The notes under the pieces are model-generated. The model saw nothing but the letters and a program-made list of their open reading frames with translations. It did not search any database and had not been told where the DNA came from. Of a stretch of 64,000 nucleotides of DNA, positions 44,746 to 54,260 are shown in pieces (the first letter of the stretch is position 1; each line of letters begins with the position of its first letter). This stretch comes from Streptomyces sp. NBC_01498 (GTDB lineage Bacteria; Actinomycetota; Actinomycetes; Streptomycetales; Streptomycetaceae). A program made the translations under genes and the position numbers. Location of the stretch: assembly GCF_036327775.1 (NCBI RefSeq), contig NZ_CP109598.1:5592001-5656000 (forward strand), read 5' to 3'.

Positions 44746-46254
44746 ATGGATCTCGACACCTTCCGCAAGCTGGCGGTCGACCGCCGTGTCATCCCGGTCG
44801 GCCGCAGGCTCCTCGCGGACGGCGACACCCCGGTCGGTCTCTACCGCAAGCTCGCCGCCGAACGCCCGGGGACCTTCCTCCTCGAATCCGCCGAGAACGG
44901 CCGCTCCTGGTCGCGCTACTCCTTCATCGGCGTACGGTCCGCCGCCACCCTCACCGAACGCGACGGCCGGACCCACTGGCTCGGCACCCCGCCCGTCGGC
45001 GTCCCCGTCGACGGCGACCCGCTCGCCGCGCTGCGCGCCACCGTCGAGGCCCTGCACACCCCCCGCACCCCGCACGACGTGGAGGCCGACCTGCCGCCCT
45101 TCACCGGCGGCATGGTCGGCTACCTGGGCTTCGACGTCGTCCGCCGCCTGGAGAAGAAGATCGGCGACCACGCGCGCGACGATCTCCACCTGCCCGAACT
45201 GACGATGCTGCTCACCTCCGACCTCGCCGTCCTGGACCACTACTCCGGCACCGTCCTGCTCATCGCCAACGCGATCAACCACAACGACCTCGACTCGGGC
45301 GTGGACGAGGCGTACGCCGACGCCGTCGGCCGGCTCGACGCGATGGAACGCGACCTCGCCCGCCCCGCGGACGGCGCCCCCACCGCCCTGCCGCCCTCCG
45401 AACTCCCGCCGTACACCGCCCTCTGGGGCGGCGCCGCCTACCAGGAGGCCGTCGAGGACATCAAGGAGCGCATCCGGGCCGGCGAGGCGTTCCAGGTCGT
45501 GCCCTCGCAGCGCTTCGAGACCCCCTGCGAGGCGAGCGCGCTCGACGTCTACCGGGTACTGCGGGCCACCAACCCGAGCCCGTACATGTACCTCTTCCGC
45601 TTCGACGGCTTCGATGTCGTCGGCTCCAGCCCCGAGGCACTGGTCAAGGTCGAGGACGGGCACGCGATGGTCCACCCGATCGCCGGCACCCGCCCGCGCG
45701 GCGCGACCCCGCAGGACGACCAGGCCCTCGCCGACGAACTGCTCGCCGACCCCAAGGAACGCGCCGAGCACCTGATGCTGGTCGACCTCGGCCGCAACGA
45801 CCTCGGCCGGGTCTGCGAACCGGGCAGCGTCGAGGTCGTGGACTTCATGTCCGTCGAGCGCTACTCGCACGTCATGCACATCGTCTCGACGGTCACCGGC
45901 CGCGTCGCCGAGGGCCGCAGCGCCTTCGACGTCCTCACCGCCTGCTTCCCGGCCGGCACCCTCTCCGGCGCCCCGAAGCCCCGCGCCCTCCAGATCATCG
46001 ACGAACTGGAGCCCTCCCGGCGCGGTCTGTACGGAGGCTGCGTCGGCTACCTCGACTTCGCCGGCGACTCCGACACCGCCATCGCGATCCGTACGGCCCT
46101 GCTCCGCGACGGCACCGCGTACGTCCAGGCGGGCGCGGGCGTCGTCGCCGACTCCGACCCCGTCGCCGAGGACACCGAGTGCCGCAACAAGGCGGCGGCG
46201 GTGCTGCGCGCGGTGCACACCGCGAACCGGCTGACCGGGCTGACCGGGAGGTAG
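44746..46254 (+). CDS. trpE: Anthranilate synthase component I
   Basis: A protein of 502 residues, not fused to TrpG. It makes anthranilate from chorismate and ammonia. The feedback tryptophan-binding motif LLESAENGRSWSRYSFIG is present, as are FDGFDVVGSSPEALVKV, HPIAGTRPRG, LVDLGRNDLGRV and GTLSGAPKPRA. The glutaminase partner is not in this window. No leader with Trp codons is visible, as hisI ends only 11 bp upstream. Confidence 0.96.
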   Translation: MDLDTFRKLAVDRRVIPVGRRLLADGDTPVGLYRKLAAERPGTFLLESAENGRSWSRYSFIGVRSAATLTERDGRTHWLGTPPVGVPVDGDPLAALRATVEALHTPRTPHDVEADLPPFTGGMVGYLGFDVVRRLEKKIGDHARDDLHLPELTMLLTSDLAVLDHYSGTVLLIANAINHNDLDSGVDEAYADAVGRLDAMERDLARPADGAPTALPPSELPPYTALWGGAAYQEAVEDIKERIRAGEAFQVVPSQRFETPCEASALDVYRVLRATNPSPYMYLFRFDGFDVVGSSPEALVKVEDGHAMVHPIAGTRPRGATPQDDQALADELLADPKERAEHLMLVDLGRNDLGRVCEPGSVEVVDFMSVERYSHVMHIVSTVTGRVAEGRSAFDVLTACFPAGTLSGAPKPRALQIIDELEPSRRGLYGGCVGYLDFAGDSDTAIAIRTALLRDGTAYVQAGAGVVADSDPVAEDTECRNKAAAVLRAVHTANRLTGLTGR

Positions 46255-46312
46255 CCGACTGGCGGGAGGCCCGTACGAGGCGGGCCGGAGGCCGTAGGGG
46301 ATAGTGGGCCGG

Positions 46313-46987
46313 GTGACTGCCGTACCCGTTCCCCAGCCCCGCGCCGAGACCGCGGCGGACGCCGCACGACGGCGCGCCGGCCGAAGCCTCGGCGTCGCCC
46401 TCCTGCTCGGCGCCGCCGGCTCCGCCGTGGTGCTGATCGCCTCCGGCCAGACGTGGGCCGAGGGCAGCGCCGTCGTGGCGGGCGGGCGTGTGCCGCTCGA
46501 CGCCGGGGGCCGTGACGTCACCGGCGTCCCCGCCGCGCTCGCCGTCGCCGGACTCGCCGCCCTCGTCGCCGTGTTCGCCGTCCGTACGGCGGGCCGGACC
46601 CTGGTCGCCGGGCTGCTCGCCCTGAGCGGCGCGGGCGCGACCGCCGCCGCGCTCGTCGGCGCCACGGACGGCGCGGCGCTCGACGACCGGGCCGCCCGCA
46701 CCACGGGCGACACCGCCGCCACCGTCGACGCCCTCACCCACACCGCCTGGCCCTACGTGACGGCGGCCGGCGGACTGCTGATCCTGCTCGCCGGACTGCT
46801 GGCCCTGAGATACGGATCACACTGGCCGTCCATGTCGGGCCGCTACGAACGCGACGGCACCCCGCGCGCCGCCCGTGTCCGCGCCCCCGCCACCAGGCCC
46901 GCCAAGGCCCCCGGGCCCGCCGCCGACCCCGACCGGCCCGAGGACATGTGGAAGGCCCTGGACCGGGGCGAGGACCCCACGGGCTGA
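46313..46987 (+). CDS. Trp biosynthesis-associated membrane protein (TIGR02234)
   Basis: A protein of 224 residues from GTG 46313 (GTG 46304 is possible). It has four hydrophobic segments (residues 24-46, 75-95, 98-120 and 150-172), with ASGQTWAEG in the first loop and a charged tail ending DMWKALDRGEDPTG. The match to TIGR02234, found next to trpE and trpC in actinobacteria, is strong by position and layout. Its role is not established. Confidence 0.85.
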   Translation: MTAVPVPQPRAETAADAARRRAGRSLGVALLLGAAGSAVVLIASGQTWAEGSAVVAGGRVPLDAGGRDVTGVPAALAVAGLAALVAVFAVRTAGRTLVAGLLALSGAGATAAALVGATDGAALDDRAARTTGDTAATVDALTHTAWPYVTAAGGLLILLAGLLALRYGSHWPSMSGRYERDGTPRAARVRAPATRPAKAPGPAADPDRPEDMWKALDRGEDPTG

Positions 46988-47120
46988 TCCCGCGACCGCC
47001 GTCCGGACCCCTCGGCGGGGAACGCCGACGGGTGCGGGACAATGAAAGCTGAGCGTTCGACCCACCCAGCGCGCGACCCCAGCGCCACAGCAGCACCATC
47101 AGCAAACGAGGAGCGAATTC

Positions 47121-47462
47121 ATGGCGGGCAGCAGCCACGGACACACCCCGGCCGCCTGGACCGGTGTCACCATCTCTGTCATCGGCTTCTGCGTCGCAGG
47201 CGTCTTCATGGTCGCGGCCGATCCGATCGGCTTCGTCGCGGGCCTGGCGGTCATCCTCCTCGGCGGTGTCGTCGGTCTCGCCATGAGCGCCGCGGGCCTC
47301 GGCGCGGTCAAGGAGTCCGAGGCCGCGAAGCAGGCCCGCGTGGAGGCCGCGCGCGCGTCCCTGGACCGCCAGGAGCGCGAGGCCCAGGAGCGCGGCGAGG
47401 GCCACCCCACCGCCCAGCCGAAGGTCCAGGCGACCGCCGAGCCGGCCGGCCAGACCGCGTAA
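47121..47462 (+). CDS. HGxxPAAW family small membrane protein
   Basis: A protein of 113 residues whose N-terminus MAGSSHGHTPAAWTGV contains the defining HGxxPAAW motif. Two hydrophobic helices follow (VTISVIGFCVAGVFMVA and GFVAGLAVILLGGVVGL), then a charged helical tail. The gene is usually found between trpE and trpC in actinobacteria. The function is unknown. It is followed by a perfect 23-bp terminator stem. Confidence 0.88.
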   Translation: MAGSSHGHTPAAWTGVTISVIGFCVAGVFMVAADPIGFVAGLAVILLGGVVGLAMSAAGLGAVKESEAAKQARVEAARASLDRQEREAQERGEGHPTAQPKVQATAEPAGQTA

Positions 47463-47490
47463 CCGGCGCACGCCGGTACACCAGTACGTC

Positions 47491-47544
47491 GCTACGCCCG
47501 TGGGCGCGGCCCCCGCTCGACGGGGCCGCGCCCACGGGCGTAGC
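47491..47544 (+). terminator. Strong terminator after the HGxxPAAW gene
   Basis: A perfect 23-bp inverted repeat (47491-47513 with 47522-47544) around an 8-base loop, starting GCTACGCCCGTGGGCGCGGC. It separates the trpE transcript from DUF2752/trpC. Confidence 0.9.
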
Positions 47545-47643
47545 AACCTCATAACGGCCCGGACCTTCCGCGGTCCTGCCCGGCCGCGACACCGGGCCGC
47601 TGCTTCGCCCCGAACACCCTCACCCCCTCGTGTCCCGGCAGCC

Positions 47644-47907
47644 CGCCCGTACCTGGCACAGGTCGCCCCCCGGGCTGGTTCGCCGGCTCGCGGCACACCC
47701 CGGCTCCGGTGGACGGCGGGCCCGTGCGGACCCTGTCCCGCCGACGACGCGCGTACGGGACCCGTCCGCAGGTGCGCCCGTACCTGGCACTGGTCGCCCC
47801 CTGGGGCCGGTTCGCCGGCTCGCGACACACTCCGGTCCGGGTGGGGGCGCTCCCGTGCGGACCGGGACCGCCGACGACGCGCGTACCGGGCCCCGCCGCG
47901 CTTTCGG
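47644..47907 (+). repeat. 132-bp tandem duplication
   Basis: Two units of 132 bp (47644-47775 and 47776-47907) share most positions, including CGCCCGTACCTGGCAC, GGTTCGCCGGCTCGCG and GCCGACGACGCGCGTAC. The period is a multiple of three, so ORFs through it look artificially long. No gene is supported between the terminator and GTG 47932. Confidence 0.8.
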
Positions 47908-47931
47908 GCCCGCACGGGGGACAATCACCGG

Positions 47932-48372
47932 GTGGACGCCCCGCCTGCCCCCGCAACCCCGCCTCCGGTCCCCGTGCCCCGCGCCCGGCGGCTGATCGCC
48001 CCGTTGGGCACCCTCACCGGCGTGCTCGCCGCGTTCACGTACGTCGGTCTGGTCGACCCCAACGAGAGCGGTCACTACCCCGTCTGCCCGCTGCTCGCCC
48101 TGACCGGCCTCTACTGCCCCGGCTGCGGCGGACTGCGCAGCGCGCACGCCGTCGCGCACGGCGACCTCGCCGCCGCCCTCGGCGCCAACGCGCTCGCCGT
48201 CACCGGCTACGCCGCCTTCGCGGCGGTGTGGCTGGTGTGGCTGATTCACGTCGTTCGCGGCACGCCGACGCGGGTCTCGGTGCCCCCCTTCGCCGGATGG
48301 GCCCTCGGCGCGGTCCTGCTCGCGTTCACGGTGGTGCGGAACCTGCCGTTCGGCTCCTCGCTCGCTCCCTGA
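47932..48372 (+). CDS. DUF2752 membrane protein
   Basis: A protein of 146 residues from GTG 47932. It has the family signature [23 protein letters not shown] in a loop between the first and second membrane segments, with the CPxCG cysteines and Arg. Three hydrophobic segments are visible. The function of DUF2752 is unknown; the CPGCG motif suggests a metal or redox role. It precedes trpC by 148 bp. Confidence 0.88.
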   Translation: MDAPPAPATPPPVPVPRARRLIAPLGTLTGVLAAFTYVGLVDPNESGHYPVCPLLALTGLYCPGCGGLRSAHAVAHGDLAAALGANALAVTGYAAFAAVWLVWLIHVVRGTPTRVSVPPFAGWALGAVLLAFTVVRNLPFGSSLAP

Positions 48373-48422
48373 CGCGTCGGCCGATGTCCGCCACGACGTC
48401 CGGACGGCGGGGGACCGACCCT

Positions 48423-48451
48423 CCGGATGCGGGCCCCGCGCCCTCATCCGG
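48423..48451 (+). promoter_or_regulatory. Hairpin between DUF2752 and trpC
   Basis: CCGGATG (48423-48429) pairs with CATCCGG (48445-48451), and the loop has GGG/CCC that can extend the stem. It lies 70 bp before trpC and could end the DUF2752 transcript or attenuate trpC. No leader peptide with Trp codons is evident. Confidence 0.4.
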
Positions 48452-48520
48452 ATACCATCGACGTGGCTGATCCTGATCCCCGGCCGCATCCGACACCGTT
48501 CCCGGAAGGGGGCCGCTCGC

Positions 48521-49330
48521 GTGAGTGTGCTCGACGAGATCATCGAAGGCGTACGCGCCGACCTCGCGGAGCGGCAGGCGCGCGTCGGCCTCGACGAGCT
48601 CAAGGAGCGGGCGGGCAGGGCGCGGTCGGCCAAGGACGGCGTCGCCGCGCTGCGCGGCGAGGGCGTCACCGTGATCTCCGAAGTCAAGCGCTCCAGCCCC
48701 TCCAAGGGCGCGCTGGCCGCGATCGCCGACCCCGCCGGACTGGCCGCCGAGTACGAGGCGGGCGGCGCGTCCGTCATCTCCGTACTGACCGAGCAGCGCC
48801 GTTTCGGCGGCTCGCTGGCCGACCTCGAAGCCGTCCGCGCCAGGGTCGACATCCCCGTCCTGCGCAAGGACTTCATCGTGACGGCGTACCAGCTGTGGGA
48901 GGCCCGCGCGTACGGCGCCGATCTCGCCCTGCTGATCGTCGCCGCCCTGGAGCAGCCCGCGCTGGTCTCGCTGGTCGAGCGCGCCGAGTCGATCGGCCTC
49001 ACCCCGCTCGTGGAGGTCCACGACGAGGAGGAGGTGGAGCGCGCGGTCGACGCCGGGGCGCGGATCATCGGGGTCAACGCCCGCGACCTGAAGACGCTGA
49101 AGGTCGACCGCAGCACGTTCGAACGGCTCGCCCCCGAGATCCCGGACAGCATCGTCAAGATCGCCGAGTCCGGTGTGCGCGGGCCCCACGACCTCATCGC
49201 GTACGCCAACGCGGGCGCCGACTCCGTCCTCGTCGGCGAGTCCCTGGTCACCGGGCGCGACCCGAAGACGGCGGTGGCCGATCTGGTCGCCGCCGGCGCC
49301 CACCCGGCACTGCGGCACGGACGGGGCTGA
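48521..49330 (+). CDS. trpC: Indole-3-glycerol phosphate synthase
   Basis: A protein of 269 residues, GTG start with GGAAGGGGG upstream. It converts CdRP to indole-3-glycerol phosphate. Catalytic elements: [13 protein letters not shown] (Lys), VLRKDFIV (Lys), [10 protein letters not shown] (Glu), GVNARDLKT (Asn/Arg) and IAESGVRGP (Glu/Ser). The length is standard for the single-function enzyme. It is followed 8 bp later by trpM. Confidence 0.96.
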   Translation: MSVLDEIIEGVRADLAERQARVGLDELKERAGRARSAKDGVAALRGEGVTVISEVKRSSPSKGALAAIADPAGLAAEYEAGGASVISVLTEQRRFGGSLADLEAVRARVDIPVLRKDFIVTAYQLWEARAYGADLALLIVAALEQPALVSLVERAESIGLTPLVEVHDEEEVERAVDAGARIIGVNARDLKTLKVDRSTFERLAPEIPDSIVKIAESGVRGPHDLIAYANAGADSVLVGESLVTGRDPKTAVADLVAAGAHPALRHGRG

Positions 49331-49338
49331 CCTCCACC

Positions 49339-49620
49339 ATGCCCGCGCCCGCTCCCGGACAGCACCTGGCCACCGTGCCCGTGCCCCACGCGCCACTGGC
49401 GCGCGGGTGCCGGCCGCGCGGCTGCCGGGCGCCGGCCCGGCGGGTCCACGGCAGGCGGGTGCGGTACGTGATCGGTGACGAACCCGGTCAGGTCAACGGC
49501 ATGCGATGGCGCCGGGCCGCGCCCGGACGAGGCCCTTCCGACCGCGACCACCGCACGACCGCGCAGCGGCCGTACGACGGCGCAGCAGCCGCACGACGGC
49601 GCAGGCGCGCGACCGCGTAG
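49339..49620 (+). CDS. trpM: TrpM, small tryptophan-biosynthesis modulator
   Basis: A protein of 93 residues from ATG 49339. The core from LARGCRPRGCRAPARRVHG to RYVIGDEPGQVNGMRWRR matches, by recall, the short conserved protein between trpC and trpB in Streptomyces (trpM, earlier trpX), reported to influence Trp synthesis and development in S. coelicolor. The last 30 residues are encoded by a 19-bp tandem repeat (49552-49604) that does not keep frame, so the C-terminus is probably variable. Two cysteines and many arginines are in the core. Confidence 0.7.
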   Translation: MPAPAPGQHLATVPVPHAPLARGCRPRGCRAPARRVHGRRVRYVIGDEPGQVNGMRWRRAAPGRGPSDRDHRTTAQRPYDGAAAARRRRRATA

Positions 49621-50028
49621 CCGACCACACGAACGGCTCGGTCCTCCGTACGACCGCCCACCCGCGCGGCCGTACGGCAGGCCGCGCGCGTGCCGTGCGC
49701 ATGTCGTCGCGACGGGACAGCACCGGTTCCTTCCGTCGGCACGTCGGCACGTCGTCGCGTCGAACCGCCGTTCCGTCGACCCGTCGACCCGTCCACCCGT
49801 CGGAAAGATCCCTCACCCGGCGCGGCTCCCCGCAGGCACCCCCGCGGGGACGTCGCCGGAGCCGGCCGCGTACACCTCCGTACGAAGGCCGGTCGTCCGC
49901 CACGCGAGCGCGCGCACCCGCGGTGGTTCGCGCCCCGCCCCGGGCGGACGGCGGCACGTGTCGGACACGCCCGTGCGCCCGCGGCACCCCCATCCTTCAA
50001 CTCCCCACGTTTTCCGAGGAGATCATCC
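49621..50028 (+). other. Intergenic region before trpB with short tandem repeats
   Basis: A stretch of 408 bp without a credible gene. It includes four imperfect 8-bp CCGTCGAC units at 49773-49803 and several CGTCGGCAC repeats just before. The last 20 bp hold the trpB ribosome site GAGGAG. I see no Trp-codon leader or clear terminator. Confidence 0.5.
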
Positions 50029-51267
50029 GTGACGTCCGAGTTCTTCATTCCCGACCCGCTCGGTCTGAGCCCGAACGCCGAGGGGTACTTCGGCGCCTTC
50101 GGCGGCAAGTTCATCCCCGAGGCGCTCGTCGCCGCCGTGGACGAGGTCGCCGTCGAGTACGAGAAGGCCAAGGGCGACCCCGCCTTCATCGCCGAGCTGG
50201 GCGACCTCCTGGCCAACTACACCGGCCGCCCCAGCGCCCTCACCGAGGTCCCCCGGTTCGCCGCCGAGGCGGGCGGTGCCCGCGTCTTCCTCAAGCGGGA
50301 GGACCTGAACCACACCGGCTCCCACAAGATCAACAACGTGCTCGGCCAGGCGCTGCTCACCCGGCGCATGGGCAAGACCCGCGTCATCGCCGAGACCGGC
50401 GCCGGACAGCACGGCGTCGCCACCGCCACCGCCTGCGCGCTGTTCGGCCTCGAATGCACCATCTACATGGGCGAGATCGACACCGAGCGCCAGGCCCTCA
50501 ACGTGGCCCGCATGCGGATGCTCGGCGCCGAGGTCGTCCCCGTCACCTCCGGCAGCCGCACCCTGAAGGACGCCATCAACGAGGCGTTCCGCGACTGGGT
50601 CGCCAACGTGGACCGTACGCACTACCTGTTCGGCACCGTCGCCGGACCGCACCCCTTCCCCGCGATGGTCCGCGACTTCCACCGCGTCATCGGCGTCGAG
50701 GCGCGGCGGCAGCTCCTTGAGCGGACGGGCCGGCTGCCGGACGCCGCCGTCGCCTGTGTCGGAGGCGGGTCCAACGCGATCGGCCTGTTCCACGCGTTCC
50801 TCGCCGACGAGGGCGTACGGCTGGTGGGCTGCGAGCCCGCCGGTCACGGCATCGCGACCGGTGAGCACGCGGCGACCCTGAGCGCGGGCGAACCCGGCAT
50901 CCTGCACGGCTCACGCTCCTACGTCCTCCAGGACGAGGAGGGCCAGATCACCGAGCCGTACTCGATCTCCGCCGGACTCGACTACCCGGGCATCGGCCCC
51001 GAGCACGCCCATCTCAAGGACAGCGGACGCGGCGAGTACCGGGCCGTGACCGACGACGACGCGATGAAGGCGCTGCTGCTGCTCTCCCGCACCGAGGGCA
51101 TCATCCCGGCCATCGAGAGCGCGCACGCGCTCGCCGGGGCGCTGGAGGTCGGCCGTGAACTCGGGGGGGACGGCCTGATCGTCGTCAACCTCTCCGGGCG
51201 CGGCGACAAGGACATGGACACCGCCGCCCGCTACTTCGGGCTGTACGACGGGGAGAGCGCCAAGTGA
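50029..51267 (+). CDS. trpB: Tryptophan synthase beta chain
   Basis: A protein of 412 residues from GTG 50029, GAGGAG upstream. It condenses indole with serine using PLP. The PLP lysine is in HTGSHKINN (Lys100), and the phosphate-binding loop is [19 protein letters not shown] and [14 protein letters not shown] are as in the TrpB1 type that works with TrpA. It overlaps trpA by 4 bases. Confidence 0.97.
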   Translation: MTSEFFIPDPLGLSPNAEGYFGAFGGKFIPEALVAAVDEVAVEYEKAKGDPAFIAELGDLLANYTGRPSALTEVPRFAAEAGGARVFLKREDLNHTGSHKINNVLGQALLTRRMGKTRVIAETGAGQHGVATATACALFGLECTIYMGEIDTERQALNVARMRMLGAEVVPVTSGSRTLKDAINEAFRDWVANVDRTHYLFGTVAGPHPFPAMVRDFHRVIGVEARRQLLERTGRLPDAAVACVGGGSNAIGLFHAFLADEGVRLVGCEPAGHGIATGEHAATLSAGEPGILHGSRSYVLQDEEGQITEPYSISAGLDYPGIGPEHAHLKDSGRGEYRAVTDDDAMKALLLLSRTEGIIPAIESAHALAGALEVGRELGGDGLIVVNLSGRGDKDMDTAARYFGLYDGESAK

Positions 51268-52076
51268 GCGGCAACATCCAGCTGTTGAGCGACACCCTCG
51301 CCGCCGCGAGGAACGAGGGGCGCGCCGCGCTCATCGCCTATCTGCCCGCCGGGTTCCCCACGGTCGACGGCGGCATCGACGCGGTGAAGGCCGTCTTCGA
51401 CGGCGGCGCCGACATCGTCGAGGTCGGACTGCCGCACAGCGACCCGGTCCTCGACGGCCCCGTCATCCAGACCGCCGACGACATCGCCCTCAAGGGCGGG
51501 GTGCGGATCGCGGACGTGATGCGCACGGTCCGCGAGGCGTACGCGGCCACCGGGAAGCCGGTGCTGGTCATGACGTACTGGAACCCGGTCGACCGGTACG
51601 GCGTCGAGCGCTTCACCACCGAACTGGCCGAGGCGGGCGGCGCCGGGTGCATCCTGCCCGACCTGCCCGTACAGGAGTCCGAGGTGTGGCGGCAGCACGC
51701 CGAGAAGCAGGGCCTGGCCACCGTCTTCGTCGTCGCGCCCAGCAGCAGGGACGACCGGCTGGCGAAGATCACGGCCGTCGGCACCGGATTCGTCTACGCC
51801 GCCTCCCTGATGGGCGTCACCGGCACCCGCCAGTCGGTGGGCGCGCAGGCCCACGACCTGGTACGGCGTACCCGCGCCACCACCGGACTGCCGGTCTGCG
51901 TCGGGCTCGGGGTGTCCAGCGCGGCGCAGGCCGCCGAGGTCGCCGCGTTTGCCGACGGGGTCATCGTCGGGTCGGCCTTCGTCAAGCTGATGCTGGACGC
52001 GCCCGACCACGCGGCGGGCCTCGCGGGGGTCCGCGCGCTCGCCGCCGACCTGGCCGAAGGCGTTCGCAAGCGCTGA
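51264..52076 (+). CDS. trpA: Tryptophan synthase alpha chain
   Basis: A protein of 270 residues with a GTG start inside the trpB stop. It cleaves indole-3-glycerol phosphate to indole. The catalytic acids lie in [16 protein letters not shown] (Glu53 and Asp64). [16 protein letters not shown] and the phosphate site [13 protein letters not shown] are present. It is the last gene of trpCMBA. Confidence 0.97.
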   Translation: MSGNIQLLSDTLAAARNEGRAALIAYLPAGFPTVDGGIDAVKAVFDGGADIVEVGLPHSDPVLDGPVIQTADDIALKGGVRIADVMRTVREAYAATGKPVLVMTYWNPVDRYGVERFTTELAEAGGAGCILPDLPVQESEVWRQHAEKQGLATVFVVAPSSRDDRLAKITAVGTGFVYAASLMGVTGTRQSVGAQAHDLVRRTRATTGLPVCVGLGVSSAAQAAEVAAFADGVIVGSAFVKLMLDAPDHAAGLAGVRALAADLAEGVRKR

Positions 52077-52108
52077 CGGACCGCGTCGCTCGTACGGGTG
52101 GACCTGGG

Positions 52109-52138
52109 ACCGGGGAGGTGCGCACGCGCCTCCCCGGT
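52109..52138 (+). terminator. Terminator of the trp operon
   Basis: ACCGGGGAGG (52109-52118) pairs perfectly with CCTCCCCGGT (52129-52138) around a 10-base loop, 33 bp after trpA and 13 bp before the next GTG. Confidence 0.75.
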
Positions 52139-52151
52139 TCGTTGCTGAGGC

Positions 52152-53003
52152 GTGAGCGAGAAGAACCGTGAGACGAAGCGGAGCGCCCGAGAGCGGCTCC
52201 AGGTCCAGCGTGAGCAGGAGAAGAAGCGGGAGCGGCGAAAGCGCACCCTGGTCGTCTCGGCGGCGGTGGTGGGCGTGCTGGGCGCGGCGGCGGCGGTCGG
52301 GCTCGTCGCCACCCAGATGAACAAGGACAAGGGCGGCAGCTCGGCGGCCGGTCCCGTGCTCGCGCCGTCGGGCGCGCAGGGCAAGGACGCGCTGTCGATC
52401 CCGGTGGGCAGGCCCGACGCGCCGGCCACCCTCACCGTGTGGGAGGACTTCCGCTGCCCGGCCTGCGGCCAGTTCGAGAACGCGTTCCGGGACACGATCA
52501 AGGAACTGGAGGCCGCCGGCCGGCTCAAGGTCGAGTACCACCTCGCCACGATCATCGACGGCAACATGGGCGGCAGCGGCTCGCTGCGGGCCGCCAACGC
52601 GGCGGCGTGCGCGCAGGACGCGGGCAAGTTCGCCGCGTACCACGACACGCTCTTCCTGAACCAGCCGCCGGAGCCCGACGACGCCTTCGCCGACAACGCC
52701 CGGCTGCTGGAGCTGGCGGGCAAGGTCGACGGCCTGGCGAAGGCGCCCGGCTTCCGCCAGTGCGTGGAGGACGGTACGCACGACACCTGGGTGGCCGATT
52801 CGAACGCGGCCTTCCAGAGCGGCGGCTTCGGCGGTACGCCGACGGTCCTGCTCAACGGTGAGTCCGTCTTCCCCAAGAAGGAGGGCGAGGACATCACCCC
52901 GGCCAACTTCACGCGGTGGGTCGAGGAGGCCACGAAGGGCAAGCAGCCCGGGACGGCCCCGGCGAGCCCGCCGGAGACCGGCTCGCCCTCGTCGTCCTCC
53001 TGA
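52152..53003 (+). CDS. DsbA-like membrane-anchored thiol oxidoreductase (paralogue)
   Basis: A protein of 283 residues. It has a highly basic cytoplasmic start, one membrane helix at about 33-52 and an external DsbA-type thioredoxin domain. The redox motif is CPAC at 102-105, and the cis-Pro loop is GGTPTVLLNG. A Ser/Pro tail ends it. It is related to the protein at 15268 (same layout, different CxxC dipeptide), so they probably act on different partners. It lies 115 bp before lgt. Confidence 0.88.
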   Translation: MSEKNRETKRSARERLQVQREQEKKRERRKRTLVVSAAVVGVLGAAAAVGLVATQMNKDKGGSSAAGPVLAPSGAQGKDALSIPVGRPDAPATLTVWEDFRCPACGQFENAFRDTIKELEAAGRLKVEYHLATIIDGNMGGSGSLRAANAAACAQDAGKFAAYHDTLFLNQPPEPDDAFADNARLLELAGKVDGLAKAPGFRQCVEDGTHDTWVADSNAAFQSGGFGGTPTVLLNGESVFPKKEGEDITPANFTRWVEEATKGKQPGTAPASPPETGSPSSSS

Positions 53004-53117
53004 CCCCGGGCCCTGTCCTGAGCCCGCGCCGGGCGCGGTCCCGCGCGGGCTCGTTATCCAGAAGTTGCCGGGCGGGCCCCCGCGGGCCCCACCCGGCACG
53101 GTAGCGTCGGAACCGCC

Positions 53118-54143
53118 ATGGAACTTGCCTACATCCCCAGTCCGTCGAGCGGCGTGGTCGAACTCGGACCACTTCCGCTGCGCGGCTACGCGTTCTGCAT
53201 CATCCTCGGTGTCTTCGTCGCCGTCTGGTACGGGAACAAGCGCTGGGTCGCCCGAGGCGGCAAGGCCGGCACCGTCGCAGACGTCTCCGTCTGGGCCGTG
53301 CCCTTCGGACTCGTCGGCGGCCGGCTCTACCACGTGATCACCGATTACCAGCTGTATTTCAGCGACGGCAAGAACTGGGTCGACGCCTTCAAGATCTGGG
53401 AGGGCGGCCTCGGTATCTGGGGCGCCATCGCCCTCGGCGCCGTCGGCGCCTGGATCGGCTGCCGCCGCCGGGGCATCCCGCTGCCGGCGTACGCGGACGC
53501 CATCGCCCCGGCCATCGTGATCGCCCAGGCCATCGGCCGCTGGGGCAACTGGTTCAACCAGGAGCTGTACGGCAAGGCCACCGACGTGCCGTGGGCGCTG
53601 AAGATCAGCGAGGGTGTCAACCGCGAGGCCGGTACGTACCACCCGACGTTCCTCTACGAGTCGCTGTGGTGCGTCGGTGTGGCGCTGCTCGTGGTCTGGG
53701 CCGACCGGCGCTTCACGCTCGGACACGGCCGGGCGTTCGCGCTCTACGTCGCCGCCTACTGCGTCGGGCGCGCCTGGATCGAGTATCTGCGCGTCGACGA
53801 GGCGCACGAGGTGCTGGGGCTGCGTCTGAACGTGTGGACCGCGCTCGTCGTCTTCGTCCTCGCGGTGGCGTACATCGTGCTCTCGGCGCGGATGCGGCCG
53901 GGGCGCGAGGAGCTCGTGGAGCCCGACCGGGAGGCGCTGGTCAAGGCCGCCAAGGAGGCGAAGGAAGCGAAGAAGGCAGGCGCTCCGAGCACGGGCACAC
54001 CCGGCACGGACACCGACGTCACCGACGTCACGGACGCCGACAACGGTGACCGGGCGGGTGTCGCCGCCGACGCCGAGAGGGACGCGGACGACGGGGCGGA
54101 GCCTGCGGGCAGCCCCGACGCCGCCACGGCCAAGAACGTCTGA
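53118..54143 (+). CDS. lgt: Prolipoprotein diacylglyceryl transferase
   Basis: A protein of 341 residues. It transfers diacylglycerol from phosphatidylglycerol to the lipobox cysteine of prolipoproteins, the step before LspA. Seven hydrophobic segments are visible. The Lgt signature GRWGNWFNQELYG is near residue 139, with GGRLYHVITDY and RAWIEYLRVDEA. The last 70 residues are an Asp/Ala/Thr-rich cytoplasmic tail common in actinobacteria. A clear terminator follows. Confidence 0.96.
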   Translation: MELAYIPSPSSGVVELGPLPLRGYAFCIILGVFVAVWYGNKRWVARGGKAGTVADVSVWAVPFGLVGGRLYHVITDYQLYFSDGKNWVDAFKIWEGGLGIWGAIALGAVGAWIGCRRRGIPLPAYADAIAPAIVIAQAIGRWGNWFNQELYGKATDVPWALKISEGVNREAGTYHPTFLYESLWCVGVALLVVWADRRFTLGHGRAFALYVAAYCVGRAWIEYLRVDEAHEVLGLRLNVWTALVVFVLAVAYIVLSARMRPGREELVEPDREALVKAAKEAKEAKKAGAPSTGTPGTDTDVTDVTDADNGDRAGVAADAERDADDGAEPAGSPDAATAKNV

Positions 54144-54184
54144 CCGGGCGCGCACCGCGCCCACGGCGCACGAGCCACCGACAA

Positions 54185-54218
54185 GGGCCGCCGGACCTCC
54201 TCAGGGGTCCGGCGGCCC
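54185..54218 (+). terminator. Terminator between lgt and the convergent operon
   Basis: A perfect 13-bp stem (54185-54197 with 54206-54218) around an 8-base loop, 41 bp after lgt and 43 bp before the end of the minus-strand operon. It probably works both ways. Confidence 0.85.
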
Positions 54219-54260
54219 TGTCGTGTGCCGTCCCGGGTTCTGTCGTTGTGCTCGCCGGGC

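Noticed and set aside
47500..47931. In-frame upstream extension of DUF2752
   Set aside because: It begins inside the terminator hairpin and passes through the 132-bp tandem repeat; the family-like sequence starts only at GTG 47932.
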